The translations under genes were made by a program, and so were the position numbers. Shown here piece by piece: positions 1 through 8,335 of a stretch of 38,141 bases of DNA (positions within the stretch are counted from its first letter, which is position 1; each line of letters starts with the position of its first letter). Source of the stretch: Brevibacterium rongguiense (lineage in GTDB: Bacteria; Actinomycetota; Actinomycetes; Actinomycetales; Brevibacteriaceae); the NCBI RefSeq assembly GCF_009857845.1, contig NZ_WWEQ01000026.1, positions 1 through 38,141 of the forward strand, given 5' to 3'. The notes under the pieces were generated by a model, which had not been told where the DNA came from, did not search any database, and was given only the letters and a program-made list of their open reading frames with translations.

Positions 1-1237
1 CGGGCCCGGCCGGCGCTCTGCCGTCCGTGCCCGTGCGCCCCGCGGTGGCCGTGGCGGTCGCGGCGGGCAGGGGCTGCTCGCCGGTGCCGAGGACCAAGTC
101 GCAGACCTCGCGGACGGCGCCCTGGCCGCCGCTGGCCTCGAGCACCGTGCGGGCTGCGGCGAGGACGGCGGGGTGGGCGTCGGCGACGGCGATGGGCCAG
201 CCCACCGCGCTGAACGCCGCGAGGTCGTTGATGTCGTTGCCCACGTAGGCGACGCGCTCGGGGTCGAGGCCGCGCTCGCGCATCCACGCCTCGATGGCGG
301 TGGCCTTGTCGTCGATGCCCTGGGCGACGTCCACCCGCAGCTTCTGCGCGCGGCGCGTGACGACGGGGTTGCGCTCCTTGGACAGGATGAGGAACGGCAC
401 GCCGGCCCGGACCAGCGCGGCCACGCCCATCCCGTCGCCGCGGTGGACGCGCACGGACTCCGTGCCGTCCTCGCTCAGCAGCACCGCATCGTCGGTGTGC
501 ACTCCGTCGAAGTCGGTGACGACCGCGTCGACGTCGAGGTGCTGGACGTCGCGGCGCCCGGCGGCCATGGCGCGCAGCAGGGTGAGGTCGGAGAGCGTGT
601 CGATCTCCCGCGCGTCCTCGGCCGGGACCTCCTCGACCTCGATGCGCCCGAAGAACCGGTGGCCCGCGGCCAGCAGGCCCTGCGTGCGCATGACGTAGAA
701 CGCGCCCGTCTCGTTGAAGTGCCGCGGCCGGTCCTGCCGGCGGGGCCGGAACGCGGCATCGTGGCCCACGGCCACGGCGCCGCCGGAGTCGTCGAGCGTC
801 CAGAGGAACGAGTGGTCCTCGACGGCGGAGAACACGACGTCGGCACCGCCGCCGGCCACGCGCGCGATCGCCGCGTCCACGTTCTCCGGGTTGATGAAGG
901 GGGAGGTCGCCTGGATGAAGACCGTGATGTCGATGTCGTCCTCAAGGCAGCCCAGCGCGTGGATGAGGGCGGATTCGCTGGTGGCGCGGTCATCGGCCAG
1001 GGCCTCCGGGCGGCGGACCACGCGGGCCCCGGCGCGCTCGGCCTCCGCGGCGATCCCGTCGTGGTCGGTGGAGACGACCACGAGGTCGATCCCGGCCGCG
1101 GCCCGGGCCGCGTCGATCGCGCGGGCCAGGAGGGTCTTGCCCGCGATCTTCTGCAGGTTCTTCAGCGGTATGCCCTTCGAGCCGCCGCGGGCCGGGATGA
1201 TGGCCGCGGTGCGAGGGCGCTTCGTCGTCTCAGTCAC
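1..1237 (-). CDS. CMP-sialate-type cytidylyltransferase fused to KdsC-like HAD phosphatase (3' end outside window)
   Basis: The reading frame is open from GTG 1237 to the window edge (412 codons, no stop). An in-frame stop at 1244-1246 makes this GTG the most upstream possible start. Residues 14-27 (IPARGGSKGIPLKN) are the CTP-binding signature of acylneuraminate cytidylyltransferases, which activate nonulosonic or related acid sugars with CTP. From about residue 230 a HAD phosphatase domain follows: DFDGV with nucleophile and acid D242/D244, a SKERNP segment near 285 and GNDIND near 335, as in KdsC-type sugar-acid phosphatases. NeuA-HAD fusions are known and couple dephosphorylation to CMP activation. 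The tail after about residue 385 is low-complexity Ala/Thr/Gly. The exact sugar (sialic, legionaminic, Kdo-like) cannot be read from the sequence. The next gene upstream on the same strand is an O-mannosyltransferase, suggesting cell-envelope glycan work. Confidence 0.88.
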   Translation of the reverse strand, partial: MTETTKRPRTAAIIPARGGSKGIPLKNLQKIAGKTLLARAIDAARAAAGIDLVVVSTDHDGIAAEAERAGARVVRRPEALADDRATSESALIHALGCLEDDIDITVFIQATSPFINPENVDAAIARVAGGGADVVFSAVEDHSFLWTLDDSGGAVAVGHDAAFRPRRQDRPRHFNETGAFYVMRTQGLLAAGHRFFGRIEVEEVPAEDAREIDTLSDLTLLRAMAAGRRDVQHLDVDAVVTDFDGVHTDDAVLLSEDGTESVRVHRGDGMGVAALVRAGVPFLILSKERNPVVTRRAQKLRVDVAQGIDDKATAIEAWMRERGLDPERVAYVGNDINDLAAFSAVGWPIAVADAHPAVLAAARTVLEASGGQGAVREVCDLVLGTGEQPLPAATATATAGRTGTDGRAPAGP

Positions 1238-1245
1238 AGGTGGTC

Positions 1246-1251
1246 ACTGTA
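1246..1251 (-). promoter_or_regulatory. -10 box (TACAGT) for the cytidylyltransferase gene, near-leaderless
   Basis: TACAGT on the minus strand ends 8 nt before the GTG at 1237. No good Shine-Dalgarno sequence lies between. This spacing puts the transcription start at or next to the start codon. No convincing -35 box is seen. Confidence 0.5.
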
Positions 1252-1385
1252 GGCAGGCGACCGTGAACCACCGGTGAACCCGCGGCCAACGCCGCCTAAG
1301 CGCAGATGAACCTCGCCCAGCTGGTTGAGCCAAGCTGATTCGCGGGTGAACACCGGCCCAACGCGGTGCGGCCGGCGCCCCCAAC

Positions 1386-1434
1386 CGCGCCCGAGGTGCG
1401 GGCCGGCGCGGCCCGAGCCCGCACCTCGGGCGCG
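1386..1434. terminator. Perfect 18-bp inverted repeat, probable terminator of the O-mannosyltransferase gene
   Basis: Arms 1386-1403 and 1417-1434 are perfectly complementary around a 13-nt loop, giving a very stable G+C hairpin. It lies about 170 nt downstream of the mannosyltransferase stop. There is no T-run on either side, so it would act as an intrinsic terminator without U-tract, an RNA-stability element, or a protein site. Part of the arm recurs at about 1442-1457. Confidence 0.55.
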
Positions 1435-1604
1435 GGCGGGTCCGAGGTGCGCGCGGGGCCGAGCAGCGCGCGGCGCGGGCGGGGAAGGGCACGCTCAGGC
1501 ACGCTCAGTCGCGTGACTGAGGCAGACTGCGGCGGAGGAGGGGCGCTGTGCCAGATAAGGAGCGCTGTGGCGGACGAGGGCTGCGAACCGGGTGGGAGCC
1601 GGCC

Positions 1605-3311
1605 TCAGATCCAGCTGGGGTTGAGCATGCGCCACTGCCAGTGGTCGTACGGGATGACCTCGCCGGTGTAGACGGGGTAGAAGAAGCAGAAGGCGAAGAC
1701 CGCGCCGGCGAGCACGACGCCCACCGCCAGGCGCCGGACCATGAGGCCCGCGGGCAGCCGCTGCCCGCGCACGCCGCTCGAGGTCCCCCACAGCAGGCCC
1801 AGGCAGTACGTGAGGCCCAGCACCACGAAGGGGACCATGACGATCGTGTAGAACGTGAAGATCGTGCGCTCCTGGTAGAGGAACCAGGGACCCCACGTGC
1901 CGATCAGACCCGCCAGGATCGCGCCGGCGCGCCAGTCGCGGCGCAGCGCCCAGGCGCCCAGCAGGACGACGATGACGACGACGGCAGCCCCCCAGATCAC
2001 CGGGTTGCCCACGGAGGTGATCGCAGACGAGCACTTCTCCGCGGTGCACCCGTTCTGCCCGGCGGTGGGGGACTCGTAGAAGAACGAGGTGGGCTTCCAC
2101 TGCACGATCCAGCCCCACGGATTGGACATGTAGGGGTGCTCGGAGTCCAGGCCCACGTGGAACTTGTACGCGGTGTAGTGGTAGTGCGCCAGGCTCGTCA
2201 GCCAGTCCGGCAGGGCCGACCACCAGCCGCGGTGCTCGGCGCCCCACTGCCGGTCGTAGCCGCCGGAGGTGAAGATCCAACCGGACCAGCACAGCACGTA
2301 GGTGACCAGCGCCACCGGCACGAGCGAGACGAACGCGGGCCCCGCGTCCTTGGCCAGCGCCGCGCGCAGCGGCTGGGCGACGCCCACTCTCCGGCGGGCG
2401 CTCCAGTCCCAGCACACCGCCATGATGCCGAAGGCGGCCAGGGCGTAGAGGCCGGACCACTTGACGCCCATCGACAGGCCCAGGCTGATGCCGGCGGCCA
2501 GGCGCCACGGGCGCAGGCCCAGCGAGGGGCCGAAGCGGGCCGGTGTGAGCCAGCCGCGCCGCCACGGCAGCGCGGCGAGCCGGCCCAGGCGGCGCTGGGC
2601 CCAGTCGCGGTCGAGGATGAGGCAGCCGAACGCCACGAGCACGAAGAACATGACGAAGAGGTCGAGCAGTCCGGTGCGCGAGTGGACGAAGTGCTCACCG
2701 TCGACGCACAAGAGCAGCCCGGCGACGCCGCCCAGCCACACGCTGGAGAACATGCGGGTGGCGATGCGGGCGAGGATGAAGATCGACAGGGCCCCGAAGA
2801 GCGCGGCGGAGAACCGCCACCCGAACGAGTCGTCGACGCCGAACCAGTCGATGCCCAGGCTGAGGATCCACTTGCCCAGCGGCGGGTGGACGACGTACTC
2901 CGGGGTGGTGAGGATGCCTGACGGGTCGCCCTGGTTGAACAGGTCGTTGGCCTTCTCCGCCCAGTTGCGCTCGTAGCCGGACTGGCTGAGCGCGTACGCG
3001 TCCTTGACGTAGTAGGTCTCGTCGAAGACGAGCGAGTGGGGAAAGCCCAGCCGCCAGAACCGCAGCACCGCGCCGATCACGGCGAGGCCCGCCGGGATGA
3101 GCCAGCCGAGCAGCGGGTGCGCGGCCGGCGGGATCCCCATGGCCAGGGGGGTGAGGCGACGGGTGGGGTCGGGCGAGTCGGCGGCGCTCGGCGCGTCGGC
3201 GGTGGCGGATGCCGTGCGGCCGGTGGTGGCGGTCGCCGTGCTGCCGCCGGCCTTAGCGCCCTCGGCGGGCTCGGCGTCGGGCGGGCGCGCGGACGTCCTC
3301 GAAGTGCTCAC
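1605..3311 (-). CDS. Dolichyl-phosphate-mannose--protein mannosyltransferase (GT39, PMT family)
   Basis: 568 residues from GTG 3311. It transfers mannose from polyprenyl-phosphate-mannose to Ser/Thr of exported proteins at the outer membrane face, as the actinobacterial homologue of yeast PMTs (Rv1002c type). After a low-complexity, Ala/Thr-rich cytoplasmic tail (about 1-60) come a first membrane helix (about 68-85) and the acidic motif FDETYYVKDA, whose D97/E98 match the catalytic Asp-Glu of the family. Many further hydrophobic segments follow, and the C-terminus carries the typical PYDHWQWRMLNPSWI ending. The frame is open to 3497, but GTG 3311 is chosen because a TACACT -10 box ends 6 nt before it and upstream codons look non-coding. 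It lies divergent to the DUF4190 gene. Confidence 0.93.
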   Translation of the reverse strand: MSTSRTSARPPDAEPAEGAKAGGSTATATTGRTASATADAPSAADSPDPTRRLTPLAMGIPPAAHPLLGWLIPAGLAVIGAVLRFWRLGFPHSLVFDETYYVKDAYALSQSGYERNWAEKANDLFNQGDPSGILTTPEYVVHPPLGKWILSLGIDWFGVDDSFGWRFSAALFGALSIFILARIATRMFSSVWLGGVAGLLLCVDGEHFVHSRTGLLDLFVMFFVLVAFGCLILDRDWAQRRLGRLAALPWRRGWLTPARFGPSLGLRPWRLAAGISLGLSMGVKWSGLYALAAFGIMAVCWDWSARRRVGVAQPLRAALAKDAGPAFVSLVPVALVTYVLCWSGWIFTSGGYDRQWGAEHRGWWSALPDWLTSLAHYHYTAYKFHVGLDSEHPYMSNPWGWIVQWKPTSFFYESPTAGQNGCTAEKCSSAITSVGNPVIWGAAVVVIVVLLGAWALRRDWRAGAILAGLIGTWGPWFLYQERTIFTFYTIVMVPFVVLGLTYCLGLLWGTSSGVRGQRLPAGLMVRRLAVGVVLAGAVFAFCFFYPVYTGEVIPYDHWQWRMLNPSWI

Positions 3312-3317
3312 CCGCCC

Positions 3318-3323
3318 AGTGTA
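3318..3323 (-). promoter_or_regulatory. -10 box (TACACT), leaderless promoter of the O-mannosyltransferase gene
   Basis: TACACT is separated from GTG 3311 by exactly six bases (GGGCGG), so transcription should begin at the start codon. This decides the start of the gene. Confidence 0.65.
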
Positions 3324-3409
3324 GGGGGCGCAGTGGAGGGGACGAGGGCTGTTGCGGATCTGCCACCGAGCGGGCGTCCGGCGACTGTCGCCCGGCACGC
3401 GGTCCCGGC

Positions 3410-3415
3410 TAGCCT
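3410..3415 (+). promoter_or_regulatory. Possible -10 box (TAGCCT) for the DUF4190 gene
   Basis: TAGCCT lies 80 nt upstream of ATG 3496, which would leave a leader of about 75 nt. No clear -35 box is visible. Confidence 0.35.
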
Positions 3416-3495
3416 GGGATGCAGGACCCGCCGCACGCGAGGGGCGGGCCGCGCCTCGGGAACCGGGGCGCCGAACGAGAAGCGGGTGGGTGACC

Positions 3496-4101
3496 ATGTC
3501 CTACGGCAGCGGAGACGACGGTGCGAAGTACCCGGGCGGCTCGGGCTACCCCGGCAGCGCGGGCTATGCGGGCAGCCGGGGCTACTCCGGCAGCGCGGCC
3601 GGCGGTGGCGAGTACGGCTCGCAGGGCGGTTACGGCTCGCAGGGCGGCTACCCGGGCGGTGCCTCCCAGCTCGGCCCCGCCTATGGCGGCGAGGGCTACG
3701 GCAGCGGCGACTATGCCGCCGGTGACTACGGCGGCCAGGGCTACGGCGACCAGCCTTACGCCGGCCAGCCATACGCCGACCAGGGATACGGGCCGGACTA
3801 CGGGGTGCAGCCCTACGCCGGCCAGCAGCCGGCGTACTACCGGCCCGCACCGCGGACGAACACGCTGTCCATCGTCGCGCTCGTGCTCTCCCTCGTGGGC
3901 CTCTCGACCGGCCTCACAGCGATCGGCGGCATCATCTGCGGGCACATCGCCCGCCGCCAGATCCGCGAGACCGGCGAGGGCGGCGACGGCCTCGCGCTGG
4001 CCGCGCTCATCGTCGGCTACATCATCAGCGGCTTCTGGGTGGCGCTCGTCCTCTTCTATATCGCTGTCTTCGTCTTCATCGGCCTCGGGAGCATGTCCTG
4101 A
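3496..4101 (+). CDS. DUF4190 membrane protein with Gly/Tyr/Gln-rich N-terminus
   Basis: 201 residues from ATG 3496. Residues 1-115 are a repetitive disordered Gly-Tyr-Gln-Ser segment (GGYGSQ, QPYAGQ, PYADQGYG). Then come two hydrophobic segments around the sequence GGIICGHIARRQIRETGEGG, the hallmark of DUF4190 proteins, in which a G-H-x-A-R-x-Q-I loop joins two helices. The family is widespread in actinobacteria and has no established function. The frame continues upstream to 3352, but that stretch has poor codon use. The stop lies at the start of a 21-nt tandem repeat that leads into rsmI. Confidence 0.85.
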   Translation: MSYGSGDDGAKYPGGSGYPGSAGYAGSRGYSGSAAGGGEYGSQGGYGSQGGYPGGASQLGPAYGGEGYGSGDYAAGDYGGQGYGDQPYAGQPYADQGYGPDYGVQPYAGQQPAYYRPAPRTNTLSIVALVLSLVGLSTGLTAIGGIICGHIARRQIRETGEGGDGLALAALIVGYIISGFWVALVLFYIAVFVFIGLGSMS

Positions 4102-4206
4102 CGCCAGCGGACGGATCAGTAACGCCAGCGGACGGGCCGGAGATCCCAGCGGACGGGTCAGTAACGCGCGTGGGCGGGTCGGTAACCCCGGCGGGCGCGC
4201 CGGTGC
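4102..4206 (+). repeat. Five degenerate 21-bp tandem repeats across the DUF4190-rsmI junction
   Basis: Units begin at 4102, 4123, 4144, 4165 and 4186, with core CCAGCGGACGG-TCAGTAA. In the rsmI frame they are open and encode a heptapeptide series ([35 protein letters not shown]). The repeat therefore begins directly after the stop of the upstream gene and runs into the first codons of rsmI. Confidence 0.85.
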
Positions 4207-5069
4207 CCCCGGAGGCCGTGCCGCAGCCGGCCGGTGAGGCGCCCCGCGGCTCCGCGCTCGTGCTCCTCGGCACCCCGATCGGCAACCTCGGCGATGCGAG
4301 CCCTCGGATGCGCGCGGAGATCGCCGCCGCGGACCTCATCGCTGCCGAGGACACCCGGCGCTTCCTGGGCCTGGCCGAACGGCTGGGCATCGCCCACTCC
4401 GGGGCGATCATGAGCCTCTTCGACCACAACGAGGCCGACCGCGCGGCCGTCCTGGCCGACGAGGTCGCCGCCGGCAAGCGGGTCGTCCTGCTCACCGACG
4501 CCGGCATGCCGGCGGTCTCGGACCCCGGCTACCGCGTGGTGAGGGAGGTCAGCGAAAGGGGCCTGCCGGTCACCTCGGCGCCCGGGCCGTCCGCGGCCCT
4601 GACCGCGCTCGCCCTCTCCGGCCTGCCCTCCGACCGCTTCGCGTTCGAGGGGTTCCTGCCGCGCAAGCCCGGCGAACGGGCGCGCAGGCTGGCCGGGCTC
4701 GCCCGCGACGAGCGCACGCTCATCCTCTTCGAAAGCCCCCACCGCATCGCCGCGGCCATGGAGGACGTCGTCGCCGCGTTCGGACCGGACCGGCCCATGA
4801 CCATCAGCCGGGAGCTGACGAAGACCTACGAGGAGGTGCTGCGGGGCACCTCGGGCGAACTGGCCCGTGCCGCGCACGCGGGGCTGCGCGGCGAGCTCAC
4901 CCTCGTCATCGCCGGCTTCCGCGGTACCGCCTCGGACCCTGCCGACCACCTGCCCGAGGTGGCCCGGCTGGTGGACGGCGGCATGCGCGCCAAGAAGGCC
5001 GCGGTGGAGGTCGCGGGGCGCCATGGGCTGAGCACCCGCGCGGTCTACGAGGCCTATCTGCACGCGTAG
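4170..5069 (+). CDS. rsmI: 16S rRNA (cytidine(1402)-2'-O)-methyltransferase
   Basis: 299 residues. RsmI methylates the 2'-OH of C1402 in the decoding centre, with S-adenosylmethionine. It has the tetrapyrrole-methylase fold: [18 protein letters not shown] near 31-48, AAEDTRR near 58-64, [17 protein letters not shown] near 108-124, a GPSA segment near 139, and [13 protein letters not shown] near 214-226. The assigned start is GTG 4170, inside the 21-bp repeat. No ATG or GTG lies upstream in the open part of the frame and no strong Shine-Dalgarno is seen, so initiation may depend on translation of the DUF4190 gene. The N-terminal 28 residues are non-conserved, Pro/Ala-rich repeat sequence. Confidence 0.93.
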   Translation: MGGSVTPAGAPVPPEAVPQPAGEAPRGSALVLLGTPIGNLGDASPRMRAEIAAADLIAAEDTRRFLGLAERLGIAHSGAIMSLFDHNEADRAAVLADEVAAGKRVVLLTDAGMPAVSDPGYRVVREVSERGLPVTSAPGPSAALTALALSGLPSDRFAFEGFLPRKPGERARRLAGLARDERTLILFESPHRIAAAMEDVVAAFGPDRPMTISRELTKTYEEVLRGTSGELARAAHAGLRGELTLVIAGFRGTASDPADHLPEVARLVDGGMRAKKAAVEVAGRHGLSTRAVYEAYLHA

Positions 5070-5079
5070 TCGGCACACG

Positions 5080-5085
5080 TAGACT
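5080..5085 (+). promoter_or_regulatory. -10 box (TAGACT), leaderless promoter of metG
   Basis: TAGACT ends 7 nt before ATG 5093, within the 23-bp gap after rsmI, so metG probably has its own leaderless transcript. Confidence 0.6.
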
Positions 5086-5092
5086 CGAGGCC

Positions 5093-6703
5093 ATGACCTT
5101 CTACCTCACCACCGCGATCGCGTACCCCAACGGCACCCCGCACATCGGGCACGCGTACGAGTACATCGCGGCGGACACGATCGCCCGGTTCAAGCGCCTC
5201 GACGGCGAGGACGTCTTCTTCATGACCGGCACGGACGAGCACGGGCTGAAGATGCAGCAGACCGCGCAGAAGCTGGGGATGTCGGCCCGCGAGCTGGCCG
5301 ATGTCAACGCCGCGAAGTTCCGGGACCTCCAGGACACCCTGGGCTCGAGCTACGACCGGTTCATCCGCACGACGGACCCGGACCACACCGCGGCCAGCCA
5401 GGCCCTCTGGCAGCGCATGGCCGACGCCGGCGACATCTACCTGGACTCCTACTCCGGCTGGTACTCGGTGCGCGACGAGGCGTACTACGCCGAGGACGAG
5501 ACGGAGGTCCGCGCCGACGGCGAGCGCTACGCGACCGCCACGGGCACCCCGGTGACGTGGACGGAGGAGGAGTCGTACTTCTTCCGGCTGTCGAACTACG
5601 CCGACCGCCTGCTCGAGTGGTACGACACCCCCGGTGAGGACGGGATCTCCCCGGTGGGCCCGGACGTGCGGCGCAACGAGGTCGCCTCGTTCGTCCGCTC
5701 GGGGCTCAAGGACCTCTCGATCTCCCGCACGACGTTCGACTGGGGCATCCCGGTGCCCGGCGACGACAAGCACGTCATGTACGTGTGGGTCGACGCGCTG
5801 ACGAACTACCTGACGGGGGCGGGCTTCCCGGACGTGGACTCGGAGCGCTTCCGCGAGCTGTGGCCGGCCGACGTCCACATCATCGGCAAGGACATCATCC
5901 GCTTCCACAGCGTCTACTGGCCGGCCTTCCTCATGAGCGCGGGCCTGCCGCTGCCCCGCCGCGTCCACGCCCACGGCTTCCTGTTCAACAAGGGCGAGAA
6001 GATGTCGAAGTCCGTGGGCAACGTCGTCGACCCCTACGACCTCGTCGCGAGCTTCGGCCTCGACACGCTGCGCTTCTTCCTGCTGCGCGAGATCTCCTAC
6101 GGCCAGGACGGCTCGTACTCCGCCGACAGCATCATCGGGCGCAAGAACGCGGACCTCGCCAACGAGTACGGCAACCTCGTCCAGCGCTCCGCGACGATGG
6201 TCGTGAAGAACCTGGACGGCGTCGTGCCCACCGTCAGCGCCGCGGACCTCAGCGCCGACGACCGCGACCTGCTCGACCTCGCCGAGGCGGCGCTGGGCCG
6301 GGCGCGCGCCGCCGTGGACCGCCAGGAGCTCCACCGCTACGTCGAGGCGCTGTGGAGCGTGCTGGGGGAGACCAACCGGTACTTCTCCGCGCAGCAGCCG
6401 TGGAAGCTCAAGAAGGAGGACCCGAAGCGCATGGCCACGGTCCTCTTCACCGCGCTCGAGGTGCTGCGCCAGATCTCCATCCTCGCCCAGCCGATCATGC
6501 CGGAGTCCGCGGGCCGAGTCCTCGACACCCTGGGCGTGGCCCGGGAGCAGTCCGCGCGCACGTTCGCCGCGCTCGACGCCCCGCTGCCGGCGGGCACGCG
6601 CCTCGAGGCGCCCACCCCGATCTTCCCGCGCTACGAGGCGCCTGCCGACGGCGTCGCGGGCACTTCCGCGGGCACGGGGACTGCCGCGGGCGCGGGGGCC
6701 TGA
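5093..6703 (+). CDS. metG: Methionyl-tRNA synthetase
   Basis: 536 residues. It attaches methionine to initiator and elongator tRNA-Met in the cytoplasm. Class I signatures are intact: HIGH at 17-20 and KMSKS at 303-307 ([10 protein letters not shown]). The TGTDEHGLK segment near 45-53 is typical of MetG. The connective insertion lacks the four-cysteine zinc knuckle, placing it in the short, zinc-free form, and there is no C-terminal tRNA-binding EMAP domain. The last 20 residues are a Gly/Ala/Thr run ([15 protein letters not shown]), another low-complexity gene end. The stop TGA shares one base with the ATG of tatD, so the two genes are translationally coupled. Confidence 0.97.
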   Translation: MTFYLTTAIAYPNGTPHIGHAYEYIAADTIARFKRLDGEDVFFMTGTDEHGLKMQQTAQKLGMSARELADVNAAKFRDLQDTLGSSYDRFIRTTDPDHTAASQALWQRMADAGDIYLDSYSGWYSVRDEAYYAEDETEVRADGERYATATGTPVTWTEEESYFFRLSNYADRLLEWYDTPGEDGISPVGPDVRRNEVASFVRSGLKDLSISRTTFDWGIPVPGDDKHVMYVWVDALTNYLTGAGFPDVDSERFRELWPADVHIIGKDIIRFHSVYWPAFLMSAGLPLPRRVHAHGFLFNKGEKMSKSVGNVVDPYDLVASFGLDTLRFFLLREISYGQDGSYSADSIIGRKNADLANEYGNLVQRSATMVVKNLDGVVPTVSAADLSADDRDLLDLAEAALGRARAAVDRQELHRYVEALWSVLGETNRYFSAQQPWKLKKEDPKRMATVLFTALEVLRQISILAQPIMPESAGRVLDTLGVAREQSARTFAALDAPLPAGTRLEAPTPIFPRYEAPADGVAGTSAGTGTAAGAGA

Positions 6704-7641
6704 TGGCATCGCGCGCGGCCGGCGAGTACCCGCCGGTGCCCGAGGCGCTGGCCGCGCCGGGCGTCGACACCCACACCCACCTCGACATCTGCACGGGCAA
6801 CCGCGGCCCCATCCGCCCCGGCGAGCCCGCCCCGGAGGTGGATCCCGCCGATGCGGGCGAGGGTGCGGACTTCCCGCCCCTGTCCTTCTTCTACGACACC
6901 GCCCGAGCCGCGGGCATCCCGCGCATCGTGCAGATCGGCTGCGAGATGGGCTCCGCCCGCTGGACCGCGCAGACGGTGGCCGACGAGGCGGCGGCCGGGC
7001 GCGATTGGATGCTCGGCGGTGCGGCCATCCATCCGAACGAGGCGCCGCGCCTGGCCGCGGCCGGCCTGCTCGAGGACTCCCTGGCGGAGGTCGAGGAGCT
7101 GCTGGGCGGGGACCGGATGCGCGTGGTGGGCGAGACGGGCCTGGACTACTTCCGCACCTCGGCGGAGGACGAAGGCGACATGCGCGCCCAGCGCGAGTCC
7201 TTCCGCGCCCACATCGAGATCGCCAAGCGGCGCGGCCTCGCCCTGCAGATCCACGACCGCGAGGCCCACGCGGACGTGCTGCGCATCCTGCGAGAGGAAG
7301 GCGCGCCGGAGGTCACGGTCTTCCACTGCTTCTCCGGCGACGCGGCCATGGCGCGCGAGTGCGCGGCGGCCGGCTACTTCATGTCGTTCGCCGGCAACAT
7401 CACGTTCAAGAATGCCGACGGGCTGCGCGAGGCCGCCGCCCTGGTGCCCGATGCGCTGCTGCTGTCGGAGACCGATGCCCCGTTCCTCACCCCGCACCCC
7501 TACCGGGGCAGGCCGGGCGGGCCGTACCTCACCGCGCTGACGATCCGCAGGCTCGCACAGGTGCGCGGCGCCTCGGAGGCGCACGTCGCGGACCTCGTGA
7601 CGGCCAATGCGCAGCGCGCCCTGGGGGACTGGGCGCTGTAG
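6703..7641 (+). CDS. tatD: TatD-family metal-dependent hydrolase (DNase-like)
   Basis: 312 residues with the TIM-barrel amidohydrolase fold. Metal ligands are visible: DTHTHLD (H24, H26), GETGLDY (E near 145), IHDREAH near 183, FHCFSGD near 207 and the late SETDAPFLTPHPYRG. Family members are magnesium-dependent 3'-5' exonucleases and D-aminoacyl-tRNA deacylase-like enzymes. The position directly after metG is the usual actinobacterial arrangement (metG-tatD, often followed by rpf and ksgA, which are absent here). An insertion of about 35 residues after the first motif (CTGNRGPIRPGEPAPEVDP) is longer than in E. coli TatD but common in actinobacteria. Confidence 0.93.
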   Translation: MASRAAGEYPPVPEALAAPGVDTHTHLDICTGNRGPIRPGEPAPEVDPADAGEGADFPPLSFFYDTARAAGIPRIVQIGCEMGSARWTAQTVADEAAAGRDWMLGGAAIHPNEAPRLAAAGLLEDSLAEVEELLGGDRMRVVGETGLDYFRTSAEDEGDMRAQRESFRAHIEIAKRRGLALQIHDREAHADVLRILREEGAPEVTVFHCFSGDAAMARECAAAGYFMSFAGNITFKNADGLREAAALVPDALLLSETDAPFLTPHPYRGRPGGPYLTALTIRRLAQVRGASEAHVADLVTANAQRALGDWAL

Positions 7642-7663
7642 CGGTTCGGCAGGGCCCCCGCAG

Positions 7664-7699
7664 CGTTGCCCGGGGTATTGCCGTTGCCCGGGGTATTGC
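7664..7699 (+). repeat. Two perfect copies of an 18-bp tandem repeat
   Basis: CGTTGCCCGGGGTATTGC occurs twice head to tail (7664-7681, 7682-7699) in the 79-bp gap between tatD and the GNAT gene. It contains CCCGGG and may overlap the promoter of the GNAT gene. Confidence 0.9.
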
Positions 7700-7720
7700 C
7701 GGCGGTGCGATGATGGGCCC

Positions 7721-8182
7721 ATGGCTGCCGACGACGTTCGCCTCGTGTCCTCCGGCCCCGGCGACGGGGCCGCGGTCCTCGCCCTCGTGCAAGAGTCCTT
7801 CGCCCCCTACGTGGAGCGGATGGGCAAGCGCCCGGCGCCCATGGACGTCGACTACGAGCCCCTCGCCGCCGCCGGGCGCATGCTGCTCGCGTGGAGCGGC
7901 ACCCGCCTCGTGGGCATGCTGCTCACCGCGGTGCGCCCCGCCGCCCTGTTCCTCGACACCATCGCGGTGGCCCCGGAGATGCAGGGGACCGGGTTGGGTG
8001 CGCGCCTCATGTCCGCCGCCGAGGTGCGCGCCAGGTCCGCCGGCCTCGCGCGGATCGAGCTCTACACGAACGCGCTCATGACGGAGAACCTCGCGTACTA
8101 CCCGCGGCTGGGCTACGAGGAGGTCGGCCGGCGCGTGGACGAGGGATTCGACCGGGTCTTCTTCGCCAAGCAGCTGGACTGA
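7721..8182 (+). CDS. GNAT-family N-acetyltransferase
   Basis: 153 residues. The acetyl-CoA-binding motif A is seen as LDTIAVAPEMQGTGLGARLMSAAE (about 86-109), with the pyrophosphate-binding Q-x-x-G-x-G/A pattern. Motif B is ALMTENLAYYPRLGYEEVGR (about 124-143), ending in the usual Y-x-x-x-G-Y segment. The substrate is unknown; small-molecule or antibiotic N-acetylation are both possible. ATG 7721 gives an N-terminus that fits the fold. The gene is bracketed by tandem repeats: an 18-mer pair upstream and a 16-mer series starting in its last codons. Confidence 0.85.
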   Translation: MAADDVRLVSSGPGDGAAVLALVQESFAPYVERMGKRPAPMDVDYEPLAAAGRMLLAWSGTRLVGMLLTAVRPAALFLDTIAVAPEMQGTGLGARLMSAAEVRARSAGLARIELYTNALMTENLAYYPRLGYEEVGRRVDEGFDRVFFAKQLD

Positions 8183-8226
8183 CGAGCAGCTGAACTGACG
8201 AGCGGTTGGTCTGTCGAGCGGCTGAA
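8179..8226 (+). repeat. Three 16-bp tandem repeats at the 3' end of the GNAT gene
   Basis: Units 8179-8194, 8195-8210 and 8211-8226 follow CTGACGAGC-GCTGAA. They look like duplications of the gene's own last codons and stop (CAGCTGGACTGA). A further partial unit follows at 8227. Confidence 0.75.
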
Positions 8227-8290
8227 CTGAGCGGCCCGAGCGGCCCCGGGCCACGGCCGTTTCCGCCGCCAGCGGAACGCCCGCGCAATC

Positions 8291-8317
8291 CTGGCACTCG
8301 GGTTGACCGAGTGCCAG
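8291..8317. promoter_or_regulatory. CIRCE-like HrcA operator 1
   Basis: A perfect 9-9-9 inverted repeat, CTGGCACTC-N9-GAGTGCCAG, matches the CIRCE layout (TTAGCACTC-N9-GAGTGCTAA) with compensating changes in both outer ends. It overlaps the -35 box of the groES promoter, so HrcA binding would block RNA polymerase. Confidence 0.8.
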
Positions 8318-8331
8318 GCCCGTCATAGTCT
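8303..8331 (+). promoter_or_regulatory. groES-groEL promoter
   Basis: TTGACC (8303-8308), 17-bp spacer, TAGTCT (8326-8331). The -35 box lies inside operator 1, and operator 2 begins 4 bp after the -10 box. Confidence 0.8.
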
Positions 8332-8335
8332 TCGA

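Larger units (their letters stand above)
1238..1604. other. Intergenic region between two minus-strand genes
   Basis: 367 bp without a credible gene. It holds the -10 box of the cytidylyltransferase gene, a large inverted repeat (1386-1434), and a partial third copy of its arm around 1442-1457. Several open frames cross it but have random codon use. Nothing else is recognised. Confidence 0.6.

Noticed and set aside
1548..2921. 457-codon plus-strand frame opposite the O-mannosyltransferase
   Set aside because: Shadow of the real minus-strand membrane protein, with random low-complexity composition and no ribosome-binding site.
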